The notes under the pieces were generated by a model that saw nothing but the letters and a program-made list of their open reading frames with translations, was not told where the DNA came from and did not search any database. A stretch of DNA of 64,000 bases from Alteribacillus sp. YIM 98480 (GTDB taxonomy: Bacteria > Bacillota > Bacilli > Bacillales > Marinococcaceae), in contig NZ_VTOK01000003.1 in assembly GCF_009765375.1 (NCBI RefSeq), forward strand, positions 1-64,000, in the 5' to 3' direction. Below are positions 17,854 through 26,963 of the stretch, piece by piece. The translations under genes were made by a program, and so were the position numbers. How positions within the stretch are numbered: position 1 is the first letter of the stretch; each line of letters begins with the position of its first letter.

Positions 17854-20073
17854 TTAATCTCTTCGTTGTATATCATCGTCTGTTTCTCCTTCAGCTTGTC
17901 CTTCTTCAGGCGGTTGTTCACCACTTTCTCCCTCTTGATTTTCTCTAATTTGGGATGGTGCGTTTAACTCTACGGTTACGTAACCCTCTTTCTGTATGGA
18001 AGCTCCAGGTTCAACACTTTGATCTGTCACATAACCAGAACCAACATGGTGCAGTGATAAGCCGAGCAGATCGCTCATCCTCTTCACATCTCGCAGCGAC
18101 CATCCTCCTAAGTCTGGCATCTTTACTTCTCCATCAGTGCGTAAAAATACTTTTTCTCCTATAATTAACGGTTCACCTTCTGTCGGATATTGGTCAACAA
18201 CCGTGCTGCCATCACCTAGCACAACCGGTTCAAGTCCAAATTCCTCTAATTCATGGACGGCTTTATCCATTGGCTGATCAACATATGATTCAGCTTCGAT
18301 ACCCTGTTCTTCATATACCTCTTCATCTTCTACATCTTGAGGAGTAAGATTCATATAAGACAAACTTTGTTTCATAACGGGGTTAAATATCGCAGCTACT
18401 GGAGCGGAACCTGCTTCATGCCCCTCTAACTTCGGACGGTCAACCGCTACATATACAATAATGCTCGGATCATCTGCCGGGGCCATGCCCATAAAAGAGA
18501 AAATATTTTGGTTTTGTCCAGAAATATAGCCTCCACCCTCAGGATTACTGATTTGTGCTGTTCCTGTTTTTCCGGCTACATCAATCCCATCTATATAGAA
18601 AGGACGCCCTGTCCCATTTTCAGAGGTGACTACGTTCTCTAGCTTTTTTCTCACTTCTGCTGCTGTTTTTTCACTAATTGGATTACCGGCACTTTCCGGG
18701 TCAGATTCATAGGTATACGTTTCATCACTAGAATTATAAATTTTGTCGATGATATAAGGATTCATCATTTTCCCATCATTCGCAATCGCTGTAGCTGCCT
18801 TTACCATTTGAATCGGAGTTACCGCAGTCGCCTGGCCAAAAGCAGTAACAGCCGCATCCAATTCACTTGACTCTGCAATATTGCTGTTAGCTTCATTTGG
18901 CAGATCAATTCCGGTCGTTTCTCGAAATCCAAAGGCTCCAAGGTAATTATACAGCCGCTCTGGTTTTAACTTTTCTAAAGCAAGCTTAGCAAACGCCACA
19001 TTAGAAGAGCGTTCAAGGCCTTCATCGTACGTAATTTCACCCCAGCCTTTGTTATTATTATGATCTCCTATTGTGGTGCTTCCAATATCATAAGTTCCTG
19101 AATCAAATGTTTCTTCTCCATTATAAACTCCTTCTTCTATTGCAGCTGCTAAGGTAAACATTTTCATAGTAGACCCCGGTTCAATCCGGTCGGATACGGC
19201 ATAATTTGTATAATTAGTAATGGATTCATATTCATTAGGATTAAAGCTTGGACGATTGCTCATCCCAAGAATTTCTCCGGTTTCAGCGTTTGCTACGATA
19301 GCTGTCATTTTATTTGGCTCATATTCTTCTTCAACCTCTGTCATGGCCTGTTCCAATGCCGTTTGAATATTCGAGTCAATCGTAAGGTATACATCCTCTC
19401 CGTCTATTGGCTCCTGGAGGACTTCCTGTTTATCAAATAAAGGAATCCCTTTCACATTACGCTTATATGACAAAGACCCATCTGTTGGAGACAGGCGTTC
19501 GTCCAATCCTGCTTCTAATCCCATTCTCGCTTCACTCATATCTCTTTCGGTATACCCCAGTACATGAGAGGCAAACGTTTGGTTAGGATAATACCTCTGT
19601 TCTTCTGTACGAAAGTGTATTCCAGGAAGTTCTAATTCCTCGATCTCCTGTTTTTCAGATAAAGTTAAGTATCTCGAACCCGGTCCCAGCTCTACCTGAA
19701 AAACTTCTTCTCGTGTTAAAAGGTCGATTAGATCCTTTTTTTCTATATCAATTAATGGTGCCAGCTGTTCTGCTGTTTTTTCAGGATCTTCTACATGACC
19801 TTCATAATTTTCATCGAGAACTGCAAACGCCGTATATGATTGCACTTCTTCAGCAAGTGCTCCTCCTTTACGATCAAATATTGTACCTCGTTTTCCATGC
19901 AAAGTCTGAGTCGTCGTCCAGCGTGACTCTGCCATTGCTTGTAAATCCTGCCCTTTCACTTCTTTTGCTACTTGTACGTACACCACTCGCCCGGCAAATA
20001 TTAAAAAAAACAAAGATATAAGAACCATTAATAGCAATGCTCTTTTTATAATGGTTTTTCGAGTTTGCGCCAA
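17854..20073 (-). CDS. pbpB: Penicillin-binding protein 2B (essential division transpeptidase)
   Basis: Class B PBP required for septal peptidoglycan cross-linking. It has a short cytoplasmic start, a transmembrane helix (LLLMVLISLFFLIFAG), an N-terminal pedestal domain, and STMK (EPGSTMKMF), SSN (RSSNVAFAKL) and KTGT (AGKTGTAQ) motifs. Two PASTA-like repeats and an acidic tail follow. A TTG start at 20073 is preferred because AGGTGGTGATTAA precedes it. The frame is open back to a GTG at 20121, but that codon follows a strong hairpin and has no SD. Confidence 0.93.
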   Translation of the reverse strand: MAQTRKTIIKRALLLMVLISLFFLIFAGRVVYVQVAKEVKGQDLQAMAESRWTTTQTLHGKRGTIFDRKGGALAEEVQSYTAFAVLDENYEGHVEDPEKTAEQLAPLIDIEKKDLIDLLTREEVFQVELGPGSRYLTLSEKQEIEELELPGIHFRTEEQRYYPNQTFASHVLGYTERDMSEARMGLEAGLDERLSPTDGSLSYKRNVKGIPLFDKQEVLQEPIDGEDVYLTIDSNIQTALEQAMTEVEEEYEPNKMTAIVANAETGEILGMSNRPSFNPNEYESITNYTNYAVSDRIEPGSTMKMFTLAAAIEEGVYNGEETFDSGTYDIGSTTIGDHNNNKGWGEITYDEGLERSSNVAFAKLALEKLKPERLYNYLGAFGFRETTGIDLPNEANSNIAESSELDAAVTAFGQATAVTPIQMVKAATAIANDGKMMNPYIIDKIYNSSDETYTYESDPESAGNPISEKTAAEVRKKLENVVTSENGTGRPFYIDGIDVAGKTGTAQISNPEGGGYISGQNQNIFSFMGMAPADDPSIIVYVAVDRPKLEGHEAGSAPVAAIFNPVMKQSLSYMNLTPQDVEDEEVYEEQGIEAESYVDQPMDKAVHELEEFGLEPVVLGDGSTVVDQYPTEGEPLIIGEKVFLRTDGEVKMPDLGGWSLRDVKRMSDLLGLSLHHVGSGYVTDQSVEPGASIQKEGYVTVELNAPSQIRENQEGESGEQPPEEGQAEGETDDDIQRRD

Positions 20074-20128
20074 ATTAATCACCACCTGTAGATGTAAATG
20101 TCCTCGTTGTTTTCCTTTCACCTTAAAA

Positions 20129-20167
20129 GGGGCGGCCAGTAGTAAATGCTACTTTCGGCCAACCCCC
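20129..20167 (-). other. Hairpin between ftsL and pbpB
   Basis: On the minus strand GGGG..GGCC..AGTAG pairs with CTACT.GGCC.CCCC, followed by TTTT. It could be a partial terminator or processing site that sets pbpB level relative to ftsL. Confidence 0.6.
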
Positions 20168-20187
20168 AAGATTTACTTATATTATTG

Positions 20188-20556
20188 TTAAGGCCTTGAG
20201 TTTTGAATAACTTTTACTTTATCATCATTGAGTTCCATTCCAAGCTCCTCTTTAGCATAGTGCATTATGCGATCTGGAGCGCTCAATTCTGATACTTCTA
20301 ATTCAAGGCTTTTATTTATATCAGATTGTTGATTGATCGAATGGTTTAAAGAAGAAATTTCTCGTTCTTGAGCGTATATGTTTGCATAATTTGTGACAAC
20401 AAGAAGGGAAGCTAATATCACAGCCATCAGCATGCCTGTAATAATCAGTTTCTCTCCTTTCGTTACTTTTCTCTGAATCGAATGTTGCTGTACTTGCTGC
20501 TGTACAACTTGTTTCTCTTGTTTTTGGCGCTGAAGTTGACGGGCCAGATTATCCAT
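20188..20556 (-). CDS. ftsL: Cell division protein FtsL
   Basis: Bitopic divisome protein that forms a trimer with DivIB and DivIC and helps recruit PBP2B. The 122-residue product has a Gln- and Lys-rich cytoplasmic tail, one transmembrane helix (about residues 38-56) and an extracellular leucine-zipper coiled coil (ISSLNHSINQQSDINKSLE). It ends in RIMHYAKEELGMEL, typical of the family. It follows rsmH by 12 bases with GGGGGAAGG as SD. Confidence 0.94.
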   Translation of the reverse strand: MDNLARQLQRQKQEKQVVQQQVQQHSIQRKVTKGEKLIITGMLMAVILASLLVVTNYANIYAQEREISSLNHSINQQSDINKSLELEVSELSAPDRIMHYAKEELGMELNDDKVKVIQNSRP

Positions 20557-20568
20557 ATTGCCTTCCCC

Positions 20569-21504
20569 CTAACGTTTTTCCGCAATTCTCAGTTTAGCAG
20601 AATGCGCACGGTTGTTCTCTTTTAATTCTGACTCTTCTGCCAGAATAGGTTTTCTTGTTATAAGCTTTAAGTTAGGTTCCGCTTCATCCGGGATAACAGG
20701 TAACCCTTTTGGCAGATCAGGCGGACTGCTTTCCTTTTTAAAAACTTGTTTACAAAGCCTGTCTTCTAACGAATGAAAAGTGATCACACAAATGCGCCCA
20801 CCGCTGTTTAAAAGGGAAATTGCATCTTTTAACGCCCTTTCAAACACCTTCAATTCGTCATTAACTGCCATTCGAACAGCTTGAAAAGTACGCTTTGAAG
20901 GATGCCCTCCTTTTCTTCTCGCTGGAGCAGGAATCGCCTCTTTAATAACATCTGTTAATTCAAACGTCGTTTCAATAGGTTTTTTAGCTCTTGCAGCTTC
21001 AATTTTTCTTGCGATTTGTTTCGCAAATTTTTCTTCTCCGTATCTTGAGATAATATAGGCCAAATCCTCAAAACTCCAATGATTAATTATCTCTCTGGCG
21101 GTCAGCTCTTGATTTTGATCCATCCGCATGTCAAGAGAAGCATCATAACGATAACTGAATCCTCTTTCTGCTTGATCAAATTGCGGAGAGGAAACGCCAA
21201 GGTCAAATAATACACCATCAACGCCTGTTACATGCATTTCTTGAAGTTTTTCTTTTATCTCTTCGAAATTCGAGTGGATGAAAGTAACAGAACCGCTGTA
21301 ATTATTTAAACGATTCTTTGCATGGTAAATGGCTGTTTCATCTTGGTCAAAGGCATATAAATGACCTGTTTCTTCTAAACGCTGCAAAATGGCCTCACTA
21401 TGGCCACCGCCGCCAAGGGTGCAATCAACGTATGTACCATCCTTAACTGCCAGTCCTTCTACTGCTTCTTCTAGTAACACGGTATCGTGCTTAAACGAGT
21501 CCAA
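20569..21504 (-). CDS. rsmH: 16S rRNA (cytosine(1402)-N(4))-methyltransferase RsmH
   Basis: SAM-dependent enzyme that N4-methylates C1402 in the decoding centre of 16S rRNA. The SAM loop [14 protein letters not shown] is near the N terminus. Family motifs [25 protein letters not shown] and [20 protein letters not shown] are visible. The start codon is TTG, with GGGGGAAG upstream. It follows mraZ, as in nearly all dcw clusters. Confidence 0.96.
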   Translation of the reverse strand: MDSFKHDTVLLEEAVEGLAVKDGTYVDCTLGGGGHSEAILQRLEETGHLYAFDQDETAIYHAKNRLNNYSGSVTFIHSNFEEIKEKLQEMHVTGVDGVLFDLGVSSPQFDQAERGFSYRYDASLDMRMDQNQELTAREIINHWSFEDLAYIISRYGEEKFAKQIARKIEAARAKKPIETTFELTDVIKEAIPAPARRKGGHPSKRTFQAVRMAVNDELKVFERALKDAISLLNSGGRICVITFHSLEDRLCKQVFKKESSPPDLPKGLPVIPDEAEPNLKLITRKPILAEESELKENNRAHSAKLRIAEKR

Positions 21505-21561
21505 CGGAGCGCTTCCCCCCTTTTTATGTTTCTATGTTATCTTTTCTCTTTTCACCATTTT

Positions 21562-21993
21562 TTAAAAATCAAAGTCTACAATATTTTCTGCGATCTCTGA
21601 AAAAGATTCCTGTGACTCTTCAAAATAGTCATCCCAGCGTTCTTTACTCCAGATTTCCACGCGTGTAGACACTCCAATAACAACACATTCTTTGGTCAGG
21701 CCAGCATAGTGGCGCAAAGTGGAGGGAATACTTGTCCTTCCCTGCTTGTCCAGTTCGCATTCCGCTGCTCCTGAAAAGAAAAAACGGGTAAAAGCTCTAG
21801 CATCTTTTTTTGTAAAAGGAAGAGATTTAAGCTTCTTTTCAAGCCGTTCCCATTCATCCATGGGGTAAATAAATAAGCATCCATCCATTCCCCGTGTGAT
21901 AACGAAGGAAGCCCCCAGCCCTTCCCGAAATCGGGATGGTATTATCATTCTTCCTTTATCATCCACGTTATGGTGATACTCCCCCATAAACAT
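21562..21993 (-). CDS. mraZ: Transcriptional regulator MraZ
   Basis: AbrB-fold DNA-binding protein that controls its own dcw operon by binding short direct repeats upstream. The start [22 protein letters not shown] matches the family exactly in form, so the ATG at 21993 is used rather than one seven codons earlier. The second SpoVT/AbrB repeat is near [22 protein letters not shown]. First gene of the minus-strand dcw run. Putative binding repeats lie at 22031-22060. Confidence 0.96.
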   Translation of the reverse strand: MFMGEYHHNVDDKGRMIIPSRFREGLGASFVITRGMDGCLFIYPMDEWERLEKKLKSLPFTKKDARAFTRFFFSGAAECELDKQGRTSIPSTLRHYAGLTKECVVIGVSTRVEIWSKERWDDYFEESQESFSEIAENIVDFDF

Positions 21994-22030
21994 TGCGGAA
22001 CCATCCTCCTCCACTTTCTATATTTAAGTT

Positions 22031-22060
22031 ACCACATTCCCCCACTTCGTACCACTTTTT
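22031..22060 (-). promoter_or_regulatory. Probable MraZ operator (10-bp direct repeats)
   Basis: On the minus strand GTGGT, GTGGG and GTGGT recur at exactly 10-base intervals, with a fourth GTGG closer to the SD. MraZ is known to bind several short direct repeats of the TGGG type upstream of its gene. Confidence 0.65.
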
Positions 22061-22080
22061 CTATAAATTTTTTCACGACA

Positions 22081-22110
22081 AAAAAGCCCCCTTCCTATGA
22101 AGAGGACTTC
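22081..22110 (-). terminator. Terminator after bshC
   Basis: On the minus strand CCTCTTC-ATA-GGAAGGGG (one wobble pair) is followed by TTTTTT, about 40 bases past the bshC stop and before the mraZ operator. Confidence 0.6.
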
Positions 22111-22147
22111 CAAAAACAGCCTTTAGTTTTAATGAATTGCATCTTTT

Positions 22148-23770
22148 TTACAAATTAATTATTTTATGCGAAACAGTCTCGGAAAATTCCAGGGTATTTA
22201 GTCTTGAGACGAAATCATCACCGGACTTATTCACAAAGTATAAAATGTTAAAAACTCGTTCCTGAGGTCTATTTAAAGGGCATAATAATTGTGCCGTTTT
22301 TCTTATTTTTTGAAGGCGACATTGTTCCTGGTTCTCCTGGAACCCGTCTATTTTTTTCGCTAAATCCATAATATTTTTTTTCAGTAATGACCAATTTTTG
22401 TCGCCGAAACTTTTTTCTGAGGGATTTAAACGTTCCCACTCCTCCCTCATCTTCGCATGATATGGGGAAATTTCAGATAGAAGGACATCTGCCATATGGC
22501 CCCCATCGACTTTTTTTGCCCTCTCTTGAAGCCGATTAATTATTTTATCTGCTTCACCGTTTAAAAACTGGATCGCTGAAAGATTTTCATGTCGTAAAAT
22601 GGATTGAATTCTCCGGGGGATAAACGTAAACTCGTATCTCGGATAAACAGGCGGAACTTTTACATGAAAACTATGAAAGAGCGGCTGCAGCATAGACCAA
22701 TAGTTAATTTCACCCGGGCCAGCTATAAAAGTTAGTACTGGCAGTAATTTCTCTTGAACGAGCGGGCGTGTAAATACATTTGCGCTAAAAGAAACAGGAG
22801 AGGAAGACAATGAATCAAGTAATTCCTCTTTATAAAACACAGCGCGGCCTTTTTTATCTGTAAAAGACTGGCTGTCTCTTTCAAATAACAAATGCCTTTG
22901 AGAGCGATAATGATAGAATAGGTGAACGCCTTCCTGAGGCAGCCCTTCCGGCAGCGGGTACTCGGCTGCCTCTCGGTTCTTTCTTCCATATTCTACTGCC
23001 TCTTGCACGGTTTTATGATTTTTTATTAAAGAAGCAAACGTATCTTTTTCTAACGCTCGCAGATTAGGATTATGAGCATCTAACATAATTAGACCAGTGT
23101 CCCTGAAAAGCCAGCGCATTACTTCGCCAAAAAAATCTGTGTAATAATAAGAACGCCCGGCTAATTTTTTTAAGGTATAGTAAATGCCTTTTGTATGATT
23201 GGTCTCTGGCAGATATTCTTTCAATTCAATCCACCATTTGATTATTGCATCTTCTTCGATTGTCTGCTCTGACACCGGAACTCCTGGACGAAACGGACCT
23301 TTATATGTAAATTTCTTTAGGCTGGTCGATCCAGGAAGAAATATATGGTTTACTTCTTCCCAATCGTGATCCTCCCCTGCTATCCAAAAAACCGGAAGCA
23401 CTGGAATTCCTAAATGTTTTTCTTGTTTTTGTGCTTGTTTTAGCGTCGTTATTGCTTTCGATATGGTATATAAAGGACCAGCCGCAAGACCTGCCTGCTG
23501 GCCTGTTACAACCATAACAGCATTTGAATCCTTCAGCTTTTCGATTTCTTCGAGGGCTTTTTCGTTATAAAGAAAAGAACTATTGTATGTATGCAAATGA
23601 TGATATAGTGCTTTTTTATCAAATGACCTTTCTTTTAACTCTTTAGAACGGCGGTGGATCTCATCATCTGATAAGCCATAATCGAAAAAAGAAGCGGCCT
23701 GCTCAATATTTTCTTTATAATCTTTTACAAATGCATTCGGATGAGGAAAATACGATTCAAAAACATCCAT
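22148..23770 (-). CDS. bshC: Bacillithiol biosynthesis cysteine-adding enzyme BshC
   Basis: Putative ligase for the last step of bacillithiol synthesis, adding cysteine to GlcN-malate. The 540-residue length matches the family. Recognisable stretches are VVTGQQAGLAAGPLYTISKAI near residue 90, PVFWIAGEDHDWEEVNHIF and ARPLVQEKLLP-like FTRPLVQEKLLPVLTFIAGPGEI split by a Gly pair. A C-terminal coiled coil is expected. bshC next to mraZ is the standard Bacillus arrangement. Confidence 0.94.
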   Translation of the reverse strand: MDVFESYFPHPNAFVKDYKENIEQAASFFDYGLSDDEIHRRSKELKERSFDKKALYHHLHTYNSSFLYNEKALEEIEKLKDSNAVMVVTGQQAGLAAGPLYTISKAITTLKQAQKQEKHLGIPVLPVFWIAGEDHDWEEVNHIFLPGSTSLKKFTYKGPFRPGVPVSEQTIEEDAIIKWWIELKEYLPETNHTKGIYYTLKKLAGRSYYYTDFFGEVMRWLFRDTGLIMLDAHNPNLRALEKDTFASLIKNHKTVQEAVEYGRKNREAAEYPLPEGLPQEGVHLFYHYRSQRHLLFERDSQSFTDKKGRAVFYKEELLDSLSSSPVSFSANVFTRPLVQEKLLPVLTFIAGPGEINYWSMLQPLFHSFHVKVPPVYPRYEFTFIPRRIQSILRHENLSAIQFLNGEADKIINRLQERAKKVDGGHMADVLLSEISPYHAKMREEWERLNPSEKSFGDKNWSLLKKNIMDLAKKIDGFQENQEQCRLQKIRKTAQLLCPLNRPQERVFNILYFVNKSGDDFVSRLNTLEFSETVSHKIINL

Positions 23771-23835
23771 GTACGGTCCAACCTTTCTACTTCATCCGCG
23801 TTTACTTATTCTGTTTATCACAATATCACGTTGTG

Positions 23836-24234
23836 TTAAGCAAGAAAAGCCGAAAGCAAATAGCTCGTCATTCCATAGAAAGCGAGCAAAAAGTAGACTG
23901 TAAAAAAAAGAAAAAAATTAAATCTCCAAATTCCTTTCATTAATTTTACAAATTCGACTTCTTCTCTAGAACGGTAATGTAAAATTGTAAAAATCGCAGC
24001 GATCAATAAAATAATAATTATAATAATCCCAAAAAAAGACTCCCCCCATATGACATTGGCGAGAAAATGGACGGAACCGATGAATAGAATAGTAGATGAG
24101 TCTGCAGCAAGCCGGATAGCTTTTCCTTTTCTTTTTGTCCATTTTACCGTAATAATATATACGATATACCAGGCTAAAAACGGGAGAGTGATCATAGTGG
24201 CGAATAAGAAAACCATGGCATCAGTCAAAATCAA
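23836..24234 (-). CDS. DUF3397 family membrane protein
   Basis: Small polytopic membrane protein of about 132 residues with four predicted helices, resembling DUF3397 proteins found beside bshC in Bacilli. It includes TLPFLAWYIVYIITVKWTKRK and a conserved mid-region HFLANVIWGESFF. Function is unknown. The frame is open from 24318, but the family starts near LILTDAMVFLF, where TTG at 24234 (or 24228) follows GGAGAGGGGAG. I prefer the TTG, with some doubt between the two. Confidence 0.75.
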   Translation of the reverse strand: MILTDAMVFLFATMITLPFLAWYIVYIITVKWTKRKGKAIRLAADSSTILFIGSVHFLANVIWGESFFGIIIIIILLIAAIFTILHYRSREEVEFVKLMKGIWRFNFFLFFTVYFLLAFYGMTSYLLSAFLA

Positions 24235-24460
24235 ATACTCCCCTCTCCTACCAAGCGCCGCGCGGAAAAACCGTTCACGGTTAATCAGGGCAAAAGCGTA
24301 TTTTCTAAAATTTAGCATATACGACTATTTCTCATTAATCAAGGGGGGATACTGTTTGAAAGTTAAAATTATTGCGCCTATTTAAAGTGAAGATATCTTT
24401 TACCAAAAGTGTTTTACGGTATAGTACAATAGAGGTAGACCTAAGTAGAGGAGGCTTAAT

Positions 24461-24973
24461 ATGAGTACACATCATGTAAAGCGCTTACTTGTAAACTACA
24501 AAACATTAGAAGAATTTAATAACTTTAAAGAAATTGGGGCACAAGAACTTTCGATGAAAGAGGAGTTAGAAGAAAACATTATAGAAAATGACAGCCAGTC
24601 CCCTTTTTATGGTATTTATTACGGTGACCGGCTCGTAGCCAGAATGTGTTTATATAAAATTGATCGTAAATTTGACCGCTACTTTGAACCGCCCCAAGAT
24701 TATTTAGAACTATGGAAACTAGAGGTCCTGCAGCCATATCGCAATAAAGGGTTCGGAAAATCACTTGTGGATTTTGCAAAAAGTTTTAATCTCCCAGTAA
24801 AGACGAATGCCAGACAGCGTTCCGATAATTTCTGGGAAAAAATGGGCTTTGAATCGGTTGATTATAACCCTGAACGTGACCGCGGAGAAAATCCTTATGT
24901 ATGGTACCCAGCAGGAGTGCAAGCTCAAGAACAGCCGGATTCAGCAGGCACAACAAAATTAAGCCCAGAATAA
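24461..24973 (+). CDS. ylbP: GNAT family N-acetyltransferase YlbP
   Basis: Predicted acetyltransferase of 170 residues with unknown substrate. The start, HHVKRLLVNYKTLEEFNNFKE, and the core YLELWKLEVLQPYRNKGFG match YlbP. The acetyl-CoA loop is in RNKGFGKSLVDFAKSF. AGGAGG precedes the ATG. It is one of few plus-strand genes here and is convergent with gerR; the two share a palindromic terminator. Confidence 0.92.
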   Translation: MSTHHVKRLLVNYKTLEEFNNFKEIGAQELSMKEELEENIIENDSQSPFYGIYYGDRLVARMCLYKIDRKFDRYFEPPQDYLELWKLEVLQPYRNKGFGKSLVDFAKSFNLPVKTNARQRSDNFWEKMGFESVDYNPERDRGENPYVWYPAGVQAQEQPDSAGTTKLSPE

Positions 24974-24984
24974 TAAAAACATCA

Positions 24985-25056
24985 ATGAACCAGGGAATAT
25001 ATGATTTGTTTGCACATTATTCTATGAAATAAGAGATGCTCCCTGGTTCTTTTTAT
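24985..25056. terminator. Terminator between ylbP and gerR
   Basis: GAACCAGGGA and TCCCTGGTTC are perfect 10-base arms about 45 bases apart, followed by TTTTT on the plus strand. It serves ylbP and may also slow gerR transcripts. Confidence 0.75.
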
Positions 25057-25078
25057 TTGAATCTGCCATCTGCTATAT

Positions 25079-25714
25079 TTAGCCGCTTTCTTCCATCTCT
25101 TTGTCTTCATTCAAATAAGGTAAGGCCCCTTCCGACAGAGCTCTGGCTTTTTCCATAACTTCTAATAAAGCCTTGTAATCTTCCTTTAATCGATTGAAAT
25201 CTTTTTTAACTTGATTTAATTCTTTATCAAGTTTTTCTTTTTCACGCTGCAGTTCATTCTTCTTTTCAAGCAGCTGTTCTGCTTGTTGAGCTTCATTATC
25301 TTCCAAGTAATCAGATAGCTCCCTTAAAAAAGAAACCATGTTTTTTAACTCTTTAGCCATTTTAGCCGGCTCTAAGTTCTTTTCGCTTGCACGAGCATTC
25401 AGTGTTTCTTTTTTCTTCGATGTTTTTTTCTGCGTATCTTCTTCTACTAGTTTTTCAATCTCCTTTTCAGGGGAAGCAAACGTTTTTTCCGTATTTCCTT
25501 TATGTTTTCTAGCTAATTCAATCGCAGCTTCATATTTTTTTCTAATACAAGCATTCCAGCGAAACCCACAAGCTGCAGCCGTTCTAGAAAGTTTTTCACC
25601 TGCTTCTTGAAAAGCTGCTAACTGCGTACTACCTTCTCTTACATGTCTTAAAACAATTTCTGCCAACATGATATCTTCATCTGCAGACCAAGCATCCTGA
25701 CGCGGTAATACCAT
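25079..25714 (-). CDS. gerR: RsfA-family sporulation transcriptional regulator GerR
   Basis: Mother-cell regulator of late sigma-E genes (YlbO in B. subtilis). The N terminus, [20 protein letters not shown] and [18 protein letters not shown], is a Myb/SANT-like DNA-binding domain typical of RsfA proteins. The C-terminal half is a long coiled coil (about residues 95-195). GGAGGG precedes the ATG. A sequence CATAGAAA on the minus strand near 25748 resembles a sigma-E -10, which would fit B. subtilis control, but the -35 is weak. Confidence 0.92.
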   Translation of the reverse strand: MVLPRQDAWSADEDIMLAEIVLRHVREGSTQLAAFQEAGEKLSRTAAACGFRWNACIRKKYEAAIELARKHKGNTEKTFASPEKEIEKLVEEDTQKKTSKKKETLNARASEKNLEPAKMAKELKNMVSFLRELSDYLEDNEAQQAEQLLEKKNELQREKEKLDKELNQVKKDFNRLKEDYKALLEVMEKARALSEGALPYLNEDKEMEESG

Positions 25715-25849
25715 TACGATCCCTCCGATCTTTTTCTTTATTTCTATGATTAAAAACTAGAAGATAGAATGACTCTATCAAAAGATTATCTCCTACTTTT
25801 CAAAAAAATATTCCAAGTTAAAGAAAAAGAAAGGAAAGATGGACATTTT

Positions 25850-26617
25850 TTATCTTTTTCGCTGCTGAAAAGCCTCTACTGCTTGATGATGAATATCCGT
25901 CTCCCAAAGGACCGAACATTCTTCTACTTCTTTTTGAATTCTTCCTTTCAAGGAGGAAAGATTTGTTCTATCAAGCTTTCGTTGTTTATAAGCTTTTAGT
26001 ACTTGTAAAGGGACATTCCGCCACGCCGAAAAATGTTTTTCTGCTTCGGTTTTTACATCACTGTTACCTAATACCTGTTGGACAAAGCCTAGTTCTTTGG
26101 CTTGTTGGGCAGAATACATTTGGCAAGATAACAGCATCTCAAACGCCTCTTCTGGACGAAGGCGTTCCATTAGCATAGAAGCCCCTCCCCATCCTGTCGT
26201 TATAGCAAGCTTCCCTTGTACAAACCCTATTTTTGATTGCGGAGCAGCAAGCCGAAAATCACAAGCTGTTGCAAGCTCTGCACCGCCTCCTATAGCTAAT
26301 CCATTTAAAAGGGCAACTGTTGGTATATTAAGCGCATACAATTTAAACAATACACGGCTCATTTGATGAAGCATTTGATAAGCGTCTTCTTTCGTATACA
26401 GTTCATGAAATACGGAAAGATCTCCACCCGAACAAAAAGCATCCTCCCCAGTACCCGTAATAACGAGGCACTTGTCCTCTTGTTTTTCCTTCACTTCGTC
26501 AAGAATGAGATGTAATTGCTCTATAACTTCGTAATCTATCGCATTTCGTTTTTCCGGCCGATTTAATTCAATATATGTAAAAAAATCAGTCCGATTCAGC
26601 TTGAGCTTATTTCCCAC
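25850..26617 (-). CDS. Enoyl-CoA hydratase/isomerase family protein
   Basis: Crotonase-fold protein of 255 residues. RPEKRNAI and SGGDLSVF form the CoA-binding region, and GLAIGGGAELATACDFR gives the oxyanion hole and the first catalytic Glu. The second catalytic Glu of true hydratases is missing: the site reads VQGKLAITTGWGG. This, with the GWGG signature, recalls decarboxylase-like crotonases such as ethylmalonyl-CoA decarboxylase. The reaction is therefore uncertain. The start is a GTG with GGGGGGAG upstream. It lies downstream of rpmF, after a terminator. Confidence 0.85.
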   Translation of the reverse strand: MGNKLKLNRTDFFTYIELNRPEKRNAIDYEVIEQLHLILDEVKEKQEDKCLVITGTGEDAFCSGGDLSVFHELYTKEDAYQMLHQMSRVLFKLYALNIPTVALLNGLAIGGGAELATACDFRLAAPQSKIGFVQGKLAITTGWGGASMLMERLRPEEAFEMLLSCQMYSAQQAKELGFVQQVLGNSDVKTEAEKHFSAWRNVPLQVLKAYKQRKLDRTNLSSLKGRIQKEVEECSVLWETDIHHQAVEAFQQRKR

Positions 26618-26680
26618 TTGGTTTCTCCCCCCATGTACTAAGATAAGCTTGATATAAGAAAAGCGTATAATTAAAGTATA

Positions 26681-26729
26681 AAAAAAGCTGTTTCTACGAA
26701 GGGGATAGCCCTTGTAAAACAGCTTTTTT
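26681..26729 (-). terminator. Terminator of ylbN-rpmF
   Basis: AAGCTGTTTTAC and its near complement form a long stem containing an inner AAGGGCTATCCCCTT hairpin. It ends in TTTTTTT on the minus strand, just after rpmF. Confidence 0.85.
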
Positions 26730-26736
26730 ACCTATA

Positions 26737-26910
26737 TTACTTTTCCACTACCGTTTCACCTTTGTAAGAACCGCAATGCTTACATACACGGTGAGATAGC
26801 TTCAATTCGCCGCACTCTGAGCATTTAACCATTCCAGGCACTTCAACTTTGTAGTGCGTGCGACGTTGTCTTGTGCGGGTTTTAGAAGTACGTCTTTTTG
26901 GTACTGCCAT
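26737..26910 (-). CDS. rpmF: 50S ribosomal protein L32
   Basis: Structural protein of the large ribosomal subunit, 57 residues. The start [18 protein letters not shown] is diagnostic. A zinc ribbon is formed by CSECG and CKHCG, so this is the zinc-binding (C+) form. The ATG at 26910 follows AAAGGAGG by eight bases, three codons inside a longer open frame. It lies downstream of ylbN, a pair conserved across bacteria. Confidence 0.97.
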   Translation of the reverse strand: MAVPKRRTSKTRTRQRRTHYKVEVPGMVKCSECGELKLSHRVCKHCGSYKGETVVEK

Positions 26911-26963
26911 TCTTCCCACCTCCTTTACGGGGTTGCATGTTTTTCACAACGAAGAGTTCCTCG

